Shown: in pieces, positions 37,883 through 47,322 of the stretch
Layout: each line of letters opens with the position of its first letter
How positions within the stretch are numbered: position 1 is the first letter of the stretch
From: G965261055 sp965261055 [NCBI: Fibrobacteria bacterium]
GTDB lineage: Bacteria > Fibrobacterota > Fibrobacteria > UBA11236
DNA: 64,000 nucleotides
Direction: 5' to 3'
Assembly (NCBI GenBank): GCA_965261055.1
Contig: OZ253440.1
Coordinates: forward strand, 1,116,001 to 1,180,000
The notes under the pieces: generated by a model
What the model was told of the DNA's origin: nothing
The model's database searches: none
The model's input: the letters and a program-made list of their open reading frames with translations, nothing else
Position numbers and translations under genes: made by a program

Positions 37883-39205
37883 CTAAAAATTTAAATTTTC
37901 TGCCAAAGTCTTTCTTACTGCATTAATATTAGCCTTACACTCGATCATAGAATTATGATATTTAGATCGTATCCCCTCTATAGATTGTTCGTGATACCCA
38001 ATCTTAAATTCAGAGAACTTAAGCCCATGAGCTGTAGAAACAACAACAACATTTTCCTTGGGATGAATTTGTTTATTTGCAACCATTTGCTGTAAAGCTC
38101 CCAATGCAACTCCAGTATGTGGACAACAATAAAGTCCAGCACGATCTGCAAGATGTGCTGCATCAGCAAGTTGATTTTCTAAAACTTGACAAACAACTCC
38201 TTGATATTTTTTAAGAACACGCACAGCTCGTTCATAACTGACTGGATCTCCTATTTGAATAGCTGAAGCCAAAGTACTTTGAGCTTTAACAGACTGGTAT
38301 GTTTTAAAATCATTTTGGTAAGATAAATACAAAGGATTTGCCCTTTCTGCTTGAGCAACAACAATTCTTGGTTTTTTTGTAATCAATCCTAACTCAAAAA
38401 GCATATCAAAACCTTGTCCTAAAGCAGATACATTTCCCAAATTTCCACCTGGAATCACTACTGTATCAGGAACATCCCAATCCATCTGTTGGCAAATTTC
38501 AAAAGAAATCGTTTTTTGACCTTCTATTCTCAAAGGATTCATAGAATTTGCTAAATAAATTATTCCAGTTTGCGTTACTTGTTGTACTATTTTCATACAT
38601 CCATCAAAATCAGTATCTAAAAGTAAAACTAGTGATCCGTTAGAAATGGGTTGTATAAGTTGTGCTGTCGTAATTTTGCCTTTTGGTAAAAAAACAATAG
38701 ACGGAATTTCAGCAGCAGCACAATAAGCTGCCAAGGCCGCAGAAGTGTCCCCTGTAGATGCACAAGCAATTGCTTTAATTTTAGTGCCTTTTCTAATAAG
38801 ATATTTCACATGAGAAACTAAAGCAGTCATTCCCAAATCTTTAAAAGATCCAGTGTGACTATTTCCACACAACTTAATTTTTAGGTTTTCCAAACCAAAA
38901 GCTTCACAAAAAGGTTTGGGAGATAAAAGGCTAGACCAGCCCTCATTTAAGGTTACAACATCTGAATCATCTAAATAAGGTAACACCCATTCTTTCTTGT
39001 TCCATACACCAGATTGATGTATAGGTGAGAAACTAGAACGTCTTTGTTTAAATAAATCTTTCCATTCTTGAGGCGATTTTTGTTTCAAGGCATCTAAGTC
39101 GTGATGAACATGTAATAAATTCTGTTTTGAATCTCTATAGACAATCTCATCTATGGAGAACGATTCACCCGTAGCCTGAGACTTTAATGAACATTGATTA
39201 ATCAT
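37883..39205 (-). CDS. thrC: Threonine synthase
   Basis: ThrC (440 residues) forms threonine from O-phosphohomoserine using PLP. The PLP Lys is Lys122 in NSHTGSFKDLGMTALV. The TLNEGWSSLL block near residue 85, ACASTGDTSAALAAYCAA, and VIPGGNLGNVSALGQGF are diagnostic. With hom at 33038 it covers two steps of threonine synthesis. It shares a 54-base divergent gap with the lipoprotein gene at 39260. Confidence 0.95.
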   Translation of the reverse strand: MINQCSLKSQATGESFSIDEIVYRDSKQNLLHVHHDLDALKQKSPQEWKDLFKQRRSSFSPIHQSGVWNKKEWVLPYLDDSDVVTLNEGWSSLLSPKPFCEAFGLENLKIKLCGNSHTGSFKDLGMTALVSHVKYLIRKGTKIKAIACASTGDTSAALAAYCAAAEIPSIVFLPKGKITTAQLIQPISNGSLVLLLDTDFDGCMKIVQQVTQTGIIYLANSMNPLRIEGQKTISFEICQQMDWDVPDTVVIPGGNLGNVSALGQGFDMLFELGLITKKPRIVVAQAERANPLYLSYQNDFKTYQSVKAQSTLASAIQIGDPVSYERAVRVLKKYQGVVCQVLENQLADAAHLADRAGLYCCPHTGVALGALQQMVANKQIHPKENVVVVSTAHGLKFSEFKIGYHEQSIEGIRSKYHNSMIECKANINAVRKTLAENLNF

Positions 39206-39259
39206 AATATTAAAATAGAAAACAAAAAGGTTTTTTTTCTATATTTATAAGTCCATTTT

Positions 39260-41017
39260 ATGATAAAATTGACTCTACTTTCTATCTGCCTTCTTATAGT
39301 TATGCAGTGTTTTAAAGAGAACACCCTTAATACTTCTTTACTAGAGGAAGCAAACCCTTCTTTCTTATCAAAAAGACTTGATTCACTCACAATAAAAGTT
39401 GTAGCAGACTCATTTTGGGTTAGTACATCGCCATCAGCGATTCATTCCCTTTACAATACTGCAACAGATCGATCTCATGTGATGGGCTCATTTTCAGGTT
39501 TTTCAAGTAAAATTCGCTACGCCTTCTCCTTACCTTCTTCTTTTAAAAGATCCCTCTCTTTCGATGTTAAAGAAGCCAATCTGCAAATTCCTAGAAGTAT
39601 TTTTTCAAAAGAGGACTCTTCTTTTTTTAAAAATGAGAACCCAACTCACTCTCTAAAACCTTTATTAGTCAGTGGTGTATTACAGAAATTTAGCTCTACC
39701 AATAATACCAATATTACTACTGCTTTAAATCGTTTTTTGTTAAAAGAAACACCTCTTTCATTTGAAAACTTTATTTCTATTGCAAGTCAGTCTTCAATCT
39801 CCTTTAAAGATACTCTCAATGCGATGGGATCTCCCAGCACAGACAGCGTCAATATTACAAATGACTCTATCATTATTTTCTCCTCAATTCTAGATACTAC
39901 TCAATTGTTAGATACCGTGGCTAGAGATTCTTCAACTTGGATTTTTATAGAATTAGAATACCTTAATTTAGATACAACCTTTATCACTCGCTCCTCACTC
40001 CCAACGCTTACTCTCATAACTGAAAATAACAATATTTTAGACACTCTAGAAATTCTGCCTCAAATTCAAAACATTTCTTTTACTTCCTCAACTTATTATA
40101 GCCGTTCTATCACAACTCATAACTCTGCATTCAAAGAAAAATCTCCACTATTGCTGACTGGATTTGATCAAAATGTTCACTTTTGGCTAAACCGCGATAC
40201 AATCCTTAAAGCAATTAGCCAAAAAGACTCAAATTTTATACACAGTGCATTAACAACCTCAAACACTGACTTTGATAACAATTATTTTATTCCTTATAGC
40301 CGCTTGCATATTCCTATAGATACAGCTAAAACTAAATTTTCTAGTGACTACCGCTTACAATTTTATTTAACTTCCAATTTAGACTCTCTTTATAACAATA
40401 AACCTAATTTACTTCAATTTTCATTTAAAGCAACAGATGATACCAATCAAAAAACAAAAACTTCGGTTTTGGTCACTTCCCCACCCTTTAACGATGTTAT
40501 AGATACTCTTCAACTACAATATCTTTCGACCCCATCTACAAGCGACTCAACATATCTATTTGTTATTTCTTTTGAAAACAACAATGTTAGATCGGACACT
40601 GTTCTACTCGGTCCAAATCAACAAAGAAGCTATAGCTTTTCCGAAATTAACTCTTCTAATTTTTTATATCAATTAGAGTTTTTCATTTCAACAAAACAAG
40701 ATTCAGTATTTGTAGGTGCATTTGAGCACTTCCTGAGTCTTCTAGAAAGGCAAGATACCATTAACATTTTCAATCCAAAGCAAGATTCAATTTTTGTTAA
40801 TGCAACAAGAGGATTACAGGCTCTCTTTAATCGTAGTCTAAATACAAATCAAAAAAATGCATTTACAATTACCCCTTTCAGAAATCCTGTTGTCGCGATC
40901 GATACCCTCTTAACATCTTCTCAAATCTTTTTCTCAGAAGTTCCGTTAAACATCAACTCCAACAATAAACTAGAAGTTAATCTTACTATTTATTATTTTC
41001 AACAATCTTCATTATAA
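39260..41017 (+). CDS. Unknown large lipoprotein
   Basis: A 585-residue protein not recognised as a known family. The N-terminus is a signal peptide ending LLIVMQCFKEN, a probable lipobox (Gln before Cys). The rest is rich in Ser, Thr, Asn and Asp, with many short strand-like segments and no BIG2 signature; the pattern DSTYLFVISFENNNV and repeated LDSL and DTLxI suggests a beta-rich exported protein. It overlaps the next gene (a beta-barrel protein) by one base, so the two are probably made together and may work together at the outer membrane. Confidence 0.75.
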   Translation: MIKLTLLSICLLIVMQCFKENTLNTSLLEEANPSFLSKRLDSLTIKVVADSFWVSTSPSAIHSLYNTATDRSHVMGSFSGFSSKIRYAFSLPSSFKRSLSFDVKEANLQIPRSIFSKEDSSFFKNENPTHSLKPLLVSGVLQKFSSTNNTNITTALNRFLLKETPLSFENFISIASQSSISFKDTLNAMGSPSTDSVNITNDSIIIFSSILDTTQLLDTVARDSSTWIFIELEYLNLDTTFITRSSLPTLTLITENNNILDTLEILPQIQNISFTSSTYYSRSITTHNSAFKEKSPLLLTGFDQNVHFWLNRDTILKAISQKDSNFIHSALTTSNTDFDNNYFIPYSRLHIPIDTAKTKFSSDYRLQFYLTSNLDSLYNNKPNLLQFSFKATDDTNQKTKTSVLVTSPPFNDVIDTLQLQYLSTPSTSDSTYLFVISFENNNVRSDTVLLGPNQQRSYSFSEINSSNFLYQLEFFISTKQDSVFVGAFEHFLSLLERQDTINIFNPKQDSIFVNATRGLQALFNRSLNTNQKNAFTITPFRNPVVAIDTLLTSSQIFFSEVPLNINSNNKLEVNLTIYYFQQSSL

Positions 41018-42168
41018 TGCGTTTTTTTTTTCGATTTATTTCATTTTTTATTCTCATTGGTTTTGCCTATGGAGAATTTAGTGCGTTAAGTTTAGAAAAA
41101 GGACTATCTCTTCAACAACCATCTTACGGAAATCGATTTATCGGTTTAGGTCATGCTGGAATTGCTTATGTTAGTGGTTCTGGTATATCTTTTAAAAATC
41201 CTTCTAAGTTAGCCTTTAATAAAATAGCTTCTGTAGAAGCTCAATTTAACACTAGCTTCGTGAATCTAAATACAAACTCTCAAAGCAAGACATTCTCCTC
41301 CAGTGATTTATCCAATATTGGACTCGTGATTAAACTTGGCTCTTGGGGTGCTTTAGCTGGAAGCTATCAACAGTTATTTTCTGCAACCTACAATCAAACA
41401 ATTATTGATAGCAATCTCACGCGTTCCGAGTTCTTAAAAACAGGACAATTATTTGAGGTCGGGATTGCTTATGCTTTTGATTTTCATCCTCTTTGGAGTA
41501 TAGGAATTGGACTCTACTCCCTGTCTGGAAAAATTGAAGATCACAGCAGAAGACAATTCAACAACCCTCTTCTTTTAATTCAAAATGACACGCTTTCCCA
41601 ATTTTTCAAAGGAACTAGACTTAATCTCTCTTCAACATTTAGATCCTTTGATTTTAACATTGCCTTAAGTGGAGACATCCCTCTACTTTTTAATAGAAAA
41701 GAAGACCTCTCTTTTCCAGAACAACGCAATAATAGTAACACCACTAAAACGCAATCTTTTCAATCACCTTTACAATATACTGTTGGCATAAATTGGAAGC
41801 TAGCTAAAAACAAAAATTTTGTTCTTGATTTATCAGTAGCCCGTTGGGACAAAGAATTAACACAGTCAAATCAAACCCTTTATCCTCAACTTGGATTCGG
41901 ATACGAAAACTCAGGAAATTTAAACCCATTTAGTCCGCTCTACCAAAGGCTACTTTATCGTTTTGGTACTGGTTATCAACAAATTCACAATGCAAAAGCA
42001 AATGTTTACAGACTTACAGCTGGCTTAGGCATTCCTATTCAAAGAGAAGGTATTTTTGATTTTAATACTGAAATAGGATTACGACAATGGAAAAATTCAT
42101 CCAACTCAAGTGAACAATATCTTAAATTATTTTTTTCTTTTGTTGGTTTCAGTCGTATCAGAAATTAA
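41017..42168 (+). CDS. Outer membrane beta-barrel protein, FadL/PorV-like
   Basis: A 383-residue exported protein. A cleavable signal peptide (ends GFAYG before EFSAL) is followed by SYGNRFIGLGHAGIAYV and an N-P-S-K-L-A segment, features of FadL/PorV-type barrels of the FCB group. Alternating strands, GIGLYSLSGKIED, and the aromatic end FFSFVGFSRIRN are consistent with an outer-membrane barrel. The cargo or partner is unknown; the coupled lipoprotein just upstream is the obvious candidate. Confidence 0.8.
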   Translation: MRFFFRFISFFILIGFAYGEFSALSLEKGLSLQQPSYGNRFIGLGHAGIAYVSGSGISFKNPSKLAFNKIASVEAQFNTSFVNLNTNSQSKTFSSSDLSNIGLVIKLGSWGALAGSYQQLFSATYNQTIIDSNLTRSEFLKTGQLFEVGIAYAFDFHPLWSIGIGLYSLSGKIEDHSRRQFNNPLLLIQNDTLSQFFKGTRLNLSSTFRSFDFNIALSGDIPLLFNRKEDLSFPEQRNNSNTTKTQSFQSPLQYTVGINWKLAKNKNFVLDLSVARWDKELTQSNQTLYPQLGFGYENSGNLNPFSPLYQRLLYRFGTGYQQIHNAKANVYRLTAGLGIPIQREGIFDFNTEIGLRQWKNSSNSSEQYLKLFFSFVGFSRIRN

Positions 42169-42202
42169 CTATTATTGCAATTTAATTTAAAGGAGACACT
42201 AT

Positions 42203-42613
42203 ATGTATGATCCAACTATGATCCAACCTATGAGAGATGAGCTTGCTAATTTAGGTGTTATTGAGGCTAAAACTGCAATCCTTGTTGACCAAACTTTAGA
42301 AAATAATGAAACTGTTCTATGCATTATTAACTCTGTTTGCGGTTGTGCTGCAGCAAATGCTAGACCAGCCGTTGCCATTGCAAAAAGCAACGAAAAACAA
42401 CCTAAAGCCAGTTTAACTGTTTTCGCAGGCAACGATTTAGAGGCAACATCTCGCTTAAGAGGTCACCTTGTCGGCTACGCTCCATCTTCACCTAACATAG
42501 GGCTATTCAAAAACGGTAAAGTTGTTTTTCATTTAGAACGCCATCAAATAGAAGGTCGAACAGCACAAGAAATTGCTAGCGATATTACACAAGCTTACAA
42601 TAAATTTTGTTAG
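42203..42613 (+). CDS. BrxA/BrxB-family bacilliredoxin (DUF1094)
   Basis: A 136-residue protein of the YphP/YqiW family, with the C-x-C centre in SVCGCAAANARP (Cys46, Cys48). The start MYDPTMIQPMRDELANLGV, the HLVGYAPSSPNIGLFKNGKVV strand and HQIEGR are diagnostic. Bacilliredoxins remove bacillithiol from S-bacillithiolated proteins. The bacillithiol genes bshA and bshB1 lie at 58891-60797 in this window, which supports the role. An AAAGGAGAC box gives a clear start. It is followed directly by a ferredoxin. Confidence 0.92.
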   Translation: MYDPTMIQPMRDELANLGVIEAKTAILVDQTLENNETVLCIINSVCGCAAANARPAVAIAKSNEKQPKASLTVFAGNDLEATSRLRGHLVGYAPSSPNIGLFKNGKVVFHLERHQIEGRTAQEIASDITQAYNKFC

Positions 42614-42856
42614 ATGGATTTTCCTCGTAAAATCAAAAAAATTTGGTTAGACGAAAGTGAAAACGAATGCACTATGTGTGGTGCCTGCGAAGCAACTTGC
42701 CCAGAAGTTTTTCAAGTTCCAGAAAAAATGATTCTTGTAGATAAACCTGACTTCTCTCTAACAGATATCATAGAAGAATCTGCTGACAGTTGTCCTGTTG
42801 AAACAATAGCCATTGAATATGAAAATGGTGATATAACACACGGCACACCCACTTAA
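42614..42856 (+). CDS. Ferredoxin, single [4Fe-4S] cluster
   Basis: An 80-residue ferredoxin. The Cys pattern CTMCGACEATCPEVF (Cys19, Cys22, Cys25, Cys29) and a later CP (Cys60, in DSCPVETIAIE) give one [4Fe-4S] site, like monocluster ferredoxins of the Fer4_15 type. It begins immediately after the bacilliredoxin stop, so the two are cotranscribed; this hints at a redox link but proves none. Confidence 0.9.
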   Translation: MDFPRKIKKIWLDESENECTMCGACEATCPEVFQVPEKMILVDKPDFSLTDIIEESADSCPVETIAIEYENGDITHGTPT

Positions 42857-42923
42857 AAAATCTCAGAGAATCCAATAACATTTCTAATCTTACAGAAAAT
42901 AAATTTACAGGAGAATACCAAAT

Positions 42924-43675
42924 ATGAAAAATTCATCTCAAAATACGACCTATATGCTTATTACAGAATTGGTGAAAACTAGCCATCGCTATAGAAAAGA
43001 AGGGCATTCTCTTATTTTAACAGTCCGTTAAGAAGATCGCTTACAAACTTTACAAAAGAAGCGACAAGAAGCCTATTCGATCTCTGTTCAAACCATTGTC
43101 TGTGATTTATTTGATATAAAAGGACTCAACCTTTTATTCTCTACAATCCAACAACAACAGTGGGTAAGTCCCGTAAATACTCTAGTTAATAATACAAATA
43201 TGGGGGTTTTTAATTTTTTTTCTGATGCAGATCGGGAAAAACACAATCAAATCATTGACCTTAACATTATAAGCATATTACACATAACCCATTTTTACCT
43301 GAACTTTAAAAAGTTAAAAACAATTCTAATATTTTAATTTCATCTATAATAGCCTCTTTCTTACCTAGTCTCTTTATGCATATACTACCTCTAAAATTTT
43401 ATCACTTCTTTTGCAATGCCCTTACTGAACAATAAAGAAAAGTACACATCCTAAATGTATGTCCAAGTTTCCACCACGGGGTTTGAAGAAACTGTAACAT
43501 TTAATACAGAGTTACTTCAACACATTGATGCTTTCTACATCTAAAACTTGCCCTATCATTTACCGAAAGCTCATCAAAAACTACAACAACAGATCCTTTT
43601 AGAAAAAGTAAATCAAATTTTTGGAGTTCTCGTAAAACTCCTACAGTTCTTGAAGTTCAAAGTAACCTATTGTAA
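42924..43675 (+). pseudogene. Decayed short-chain dehydrogenase/reductase
   Basis: An ATG with a GGAGA box opens MKNSSQNTTYMLITELVKTS, which is the degraded TGASSGIG site. It continues as KEGHSLILTVR-stop-EDRLQTLQKKRQEAYSISVQTIVCDLFD, then VNNTNMGVF where the family has NNAG, then DREKHNQIIDLNII. After frameshifts, SSIIASFLPS, a loop of CPGP type (VQVSTTGFEETVTFN) and further stops. The catalytic Tyr-x-x-x-Lys region is unreadable. Length (about 0.75 kb) equals an SDR of the DltE/YqjQ type. Decay is by point changes. Confidence 0.85.
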
Positions 43676-43676
43676 A

Positions 43677-43717
43677 AATTGAATGAGTTTGTAATTTACA
43701 GTTTCTGTCATTCAATT
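43677..43717. terminator. Possible terminator between the decayed dehydrogenase and lolD
   Basis: A 10-base perfect inverted repeat, AATTGAATGA (43677-43686) and TCATTCAATT (43708-43717), with a 21-base loop, in the convergent space. The long loop makes the structure weaker. Confidence 0.35.
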
Positions 43718-43756
43718 CTGAAAGTCGCTTAGTATAAAAAAAATACAGAAACAAAT

Positions 43757-44437
43757 TTACTGTTTCAGAAACCCACCATCCATCTTGTATGAAGTTTTAG
43801 CGATTTCCCCTAAAATAGGATCGTGGGTTACTAAAACAATAGTGGTCTTAAATTCTTCATGTATTTTTGTTAAAATTTCGCAGAGATACTCCGTATTTTT
43901 TTGGTCTAGATTTCCAGATGGCTCATCTGCAAACAACACATTTGGCTGATGAGACAAGCTCCTAACTAAAGCAATTCTTTGTCTCTCTCCTCCTGAAATT
44001 TCCTTAGGTAAATGTTTAAGACGGTGAGACATTCCCACAAGTTCTAAAAGTTTTTTAACCCACTCTCTATGTTCAGGTTGATTTTTACCCTGTAAAATTA
44101 AAGGCATCATTGCATTTTCAAGCACCGTAAAATCAGCCAGTAAATGATGAAATTGAAATACAAACCCAATAAACTCTCGGCGCACTAAACTCAAATAAGA
44201 GTCTTTTAAGCCTGATATTTTTCTTCCTTGAAAGTAAAGCTCACCTTCTGTAAGATTTTCAATTAAACCCAATATATGTAACAAAGTACTTTTTCCAACT
44301 CCCGAAACACCTTGAACACAGATAAAATCTTGAGGCATTATTTTAAAATTTAAATTCTTAAATAAAATCAATTTTTCTATTTGAGTGAAAACCTTTCCAC
44401 CCTTTTTTATTTCAAGTAAAGGTGATACATTATTCAT
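43757..44437 (-). CDS. lolD: Lipoprotein-release ABC transporter ATPase LolD
   Basis: An ATPase of about 226 residues. The ATG at 44437 is chosen because it overlaps the lolC stop in ATGAATAA. Walker A is GVSGVGKST, then Q-loop FQFHHLL, signature ISGGERQRIALVRSL and Walker B VLFADEPSGNLD. This is the LolD/MacB branch. LolCDE transfers outer-membrane lipoproteins from the inner membrane to LolA. The presence of many lipoproteins in the window fits. Confidence 0.9.
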   Translation of the reverse strand: MNNVSPLLEIKKGGKVFTQIEKLILFKNLNFKIMPQDFICVQGVSGVGKSTLLHILGLIENLTEGELYFQGRKISGLKDSYLSLVRREFIGFVFQFHHLLADFTVLENAMMPLILQGKNQPEHREWVKKLLELVGMSHRLKHLPKEISGGERQRIALVRSLSHQPNVLFADEPSGNLDQKNTEYLCEILTKIHEEFKTTIVLVTHDPILGEIAKTSYKMDGGFLKQ

Positions 44438-45671
44438 AACGTAAATGACTAACAGGCTTTTGTTTGGAAGCATACAATGCTGGAAAAAAAGAAGCAGTTA
44501 AACACAAAAGATGTGTTATAAAAATAATCCATACAATATCTTTCCATAAGACTAAAATCGGTAGTTGTGTTACAAAATAAACATCTCCTGGTAAACGAAT
44601 GAATCCAAATTTAAATTGTAGCCAACAACTTAATAAACCTATAATAAGACCAAAAATAGTTCCTAGAAAAGCCAAGATGGATCCTTGCACCAGAAATATA
44701 AAAAGGATATTCTTACGAGTTGCTCCCATTGCTCTCAAAATTCCTATTTCTCTCTTTTTGTTATTCACACACATAAAAACAGAGCCCAAAACATTAAAAG
44801 CAGCAATAATAATAATAATACCTAAAGCGAGACCTATTAATATTTTTTCATAGTCAATCCAACGAATCAAATTTGAATTTTTCTCTTTCCAATCAGAAAC
44901 CTCAAAACCAGGCGGTAATACTAAATCAATTTGATCTAGTACAGGTTTTGTATTCTCTAAATCTTTGACCTTTCCCTGTAAACCAATCCATCGATTCTTT
45001 AAATTAAAGGCTTTTTGTGCATCAGATATACTAAGATATGCAGATGCTAAGTCATGTTCATAAATACCTGATTCAAAAAGGGCGGTGACTAAAAAAACAC
45101 TAATTTTTGGTGTTAAATTAGATAAAGAAGATTCTTCATTTAAAAAATATAAATAACATAGATCCCCTACTGATAGACCTAAATATTCAGCCAAGGCGTA
45201 ACCAAGTATAATTCCTTTTCTTTTCTTTTCTTTAGAATCTGTACCCGAAAAAACATAATCACCATCTCTAATTTGACTCACGATACCTAAAATTTCTCTA
45301 CCTTTAGACGAATCTATTCCCAAAAATTGAACACCTCTAAATTCACTATTTGCCGAAAGAATAGCTTGCTTATTAACATACGGAGCCACATGAATTACTT
45401 CTGGTATTTGGGCTATTTTGTTTAGAAAATTAGTGTTTTTTTTCCAAGGGCGATAAAAATATTGATTAATCTCAAAATGAGCATCTTTTCCTACAATTTG
45501 ATCTTTTACTTCTCGTTCAAATCCATTACTAACACTCAATACAAAAACCAATAACCAAATTCCAATAACAACACCCAAAAAAGAGAAACCAACAACAAAA
45601 GAAGAAGACAAATTCCTCTTTTGTGCCAATAGGTAACGAAAAGCTATTTTTAATTCAAACCTGTTTAACAT
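44430..45671 (-). CDS. lolC: Lipoprotein-release permease, LolC/LolE family
   Basis: A 413-residue permease. The first membrane segment is about residues 21-47 (VVGFSFLGVVIGIWLLVFVLS), followed by a large periplasmic domain. A C-terminal three-segment FtsX-like domain begins near 270, with CVNNKKREIGILRAMGATRKNI. It is the only permease in the unit, so a homodimer or a second permease elsewhere must complete the complex. Its start is 3 bases from the lysS stop. Confidence 0.9.
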   Translation of the reverse strand: MLNRFELKIAFRYLLAQKRNLSSSFVVGFSFLGVVIGIWLLVFVLSVSNGFEREVKDQIVGKDAHFEINQYFYRPWKKNTNFLNKIAQIPEVIHVAPYVNKQAILSANSEFRGVQFLGIDSSKGREILGIVSQIRDGDYVFSGTDSKEKKRKGIILGYALAEYLGLSVGDLCYLYFLNEESSLSNLTPKISVFLVTALFESGIYEHDLASAYLSISDAQKAFNLKNRWIGLQGKVKDLENTKPVLDQIDLVLPPGFEVSDWKEKNSNLIRWIDYEKILIGLALGIIIIIAAFNVLGSVFMCVNNKKREIGILRAMGATRKNILFIFLVQGSILAFLGTIFGLIIGLLSCWLQFKFGFIRLPGDVYFVTQLPILVLWKDIVWIIFITHLLCLTASFFPALYASKQKPVSHLRYE

Positions 45672-45672
45672 A

Positions 45673-47169
45673 TTATTCTGGACGCATCAAAGGAAAAAGT
45701 AATACATCTTTGATTGAACTAGCATTAGTTAAAAGCATAACCATACGATCGATACCTATACCAGCACCTCCCATAGGAGGCATACCATATTCCATTGCTC
45801 TTAGAAAATCTCCATCCATTTGATGCGTTTCTGCTTCACCACCTCTTCCTCGTTCCATTTGGTCTTCAAAAAGTTTTCTTTGTAACAAAGGATCGTTTAA
45901 TTCAGAATATGAATTTCCAACTTCCCAACCATTGATATATGGCTCAAAACGTTCAATTAATGTAGCGTCGTCTCTATGAACTTTACAAAGAGGTGAAGAC
46001 TCTAAAGGATAGTCAATAATAAATACAGGCTGAATCAAATGAGACTCACAAAGTTCCTCAAACAATGCTTGAATTGCTAGACCTCTTTTAAACTGACCTG
46101 AAGAAACAATTTCATGTTTTGTAAGTAATTTTTTAAGTTCTTCATCAGAGTAATCATCAACCTTAATGTGTGCATACTTCTGTAAAGCCTCTTTCATAGT
46201 GATGCGGGGCCACGGCGTTTTTAAATCTATTTTAGTTCCTTCATACTCAATTTTAGTTGTACCGTGAATTACTTTAGCACACATAGAATATAAATTTTCA
46301 CAGTGTTCCATCATGTCATTATAATCGGCGAAAGATTGATAAAATTCAAGTACAGTAAATTCTGGATTGTGCGTTTTATCCATTCCTTCATTTCTAAAGT
46401 TACGAGAAAACTCAAAGACTCTAGACATCCCACCTACGACACATCTTTTCAAAAATAGCTCATTAGAAATTCTCAAAAACAAATCCATATTTTGAGAGTT
46501 ATGATGCGTTATAAATGGTCGAGCATTTGCACCACCGTAAATAGTTTGTAATACTGGAGTATCTACTTCTAAAAAATGTTGTTCTAACAAATAATTTCGA
46601 ATGGTTGATACAATTTTAGAGCGAGAATAGAATATGTTTCTAACATCATCATTCAAAGCTAAATCAACATATCTCTGGCGATAACGCGTTTCGGTATCTT
46701 TAAATTCATCATAAACTACTTTTTTACCATCTTCTAATTTTTCTTTAGGAATAGGTAAAGGGCGAATTGCTTTAGAAAGAAGTTCTACTTTTTGAGCACG
46801 AACACTAACTTCTCCTGTTTGCGTTAAACACATTATTCCTTTAACACCAAGCCAGTCTCCAATATCCAGTAATTTAACTAACTCATAATTTTCTTCACCT
46901 ATCGTCGTTTTAATAATCATCACTTGAAGACGATTTGTATCATCTTTAAGATGAAGAAAAATCATTTTACCTTTTCTATTAAAACGAATGATACGACCTG
47001 CACAAGCAATTTGAGTTTCTTCTTGAATCAACTTATCTTGGTTAGTAATCAAATCTTTTAAGAAATGCGTTTGCTTAAAAAAATATGGATAAGGATTAAT
47101 TCCTTGATCTTTAATTTTTTGAATTTTTTCTAAACGAGCATTGATTTGATCATTTGTTTCTAAAGCCAT
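45673..47169 (-). CDS. lysS: Lysyl-tRNA synthetase, class II
   Basis: LysS (498 residues) charges tRNA-Lys. The OB-fold anticodon-binding domain (about 55-145; AGRIIRFNRKGKMIFLHLKDD) precedes the class II core with motif 1 (FYSRSKIVSTIRNYLLEQ), motif 2 (FEFSRNFRNEGMDKTHNPEFTVLE) and motif 3 (MPPMGGAGIGIDRMVML). It is the only lysyl synthetase type seen. It precedes lolC in the same direction. Confidence 0.98.
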   Translation of the reverse strand: MALETNDQINARLEKIQKIKDQGINPYPYFFKQTHFLKDLITNQDKLIQEETQIACAGRIIRFNRKGKMIFLHLKDDTNRLQVMIIKTTIGEENYELVKLLDIGDWLGVKGIMCLTQTGEVSVRAQKVELLSKAIRPLPIPKEKLEDGKKVVYDEFKDTETRYRQRYVDLALNDDVRNIFYSRSKIVSTIRNYLLEQHFLEVDTPVLQTIYGGANARPFITHHNSQNMDLFLRISNELFLKRCVVGGMSRVFEFSRNFRNEGMDKTHNPEFTVLEFYQSFADYNDMMEHCENLYSMCAKVIHGTTKIEYEGTKIDLKTPWPRITMKEALQKYAHIKVDDYSDEELKKLLTKHEIVSSGQFKRGLAIQALFEELCESHLIQPVFIIDYPLESSPLCKVHRDDATLIERFEPYINGWEVGNSYSELNDPLLQRKLFEDQMERGRGGEAETHQMDGDFLRAMEYGMPPMGGAGIGIDRMVMLLTNASSIKDVLLFPLMRPE

Positions 47170-47322
47170 TGATGAATATATCCCTTAGTGGTTAAATGTG
47201 AATTAAAAGATAGAAAACCTAAATCTTTCTTCTATTGCTTTTATTACCCAAAACAAACTCAAAAGACCTTTTCATTTTAATAGAATACACCAAATGTAAA
47301 CCTTTCTTTAGAAACAGAAGTA

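Noticed and set aside
44599-44853. Open frame opposite lolC
   Set aside because: Shadow of the membrane-domain codons of lolC; no start signal or family.
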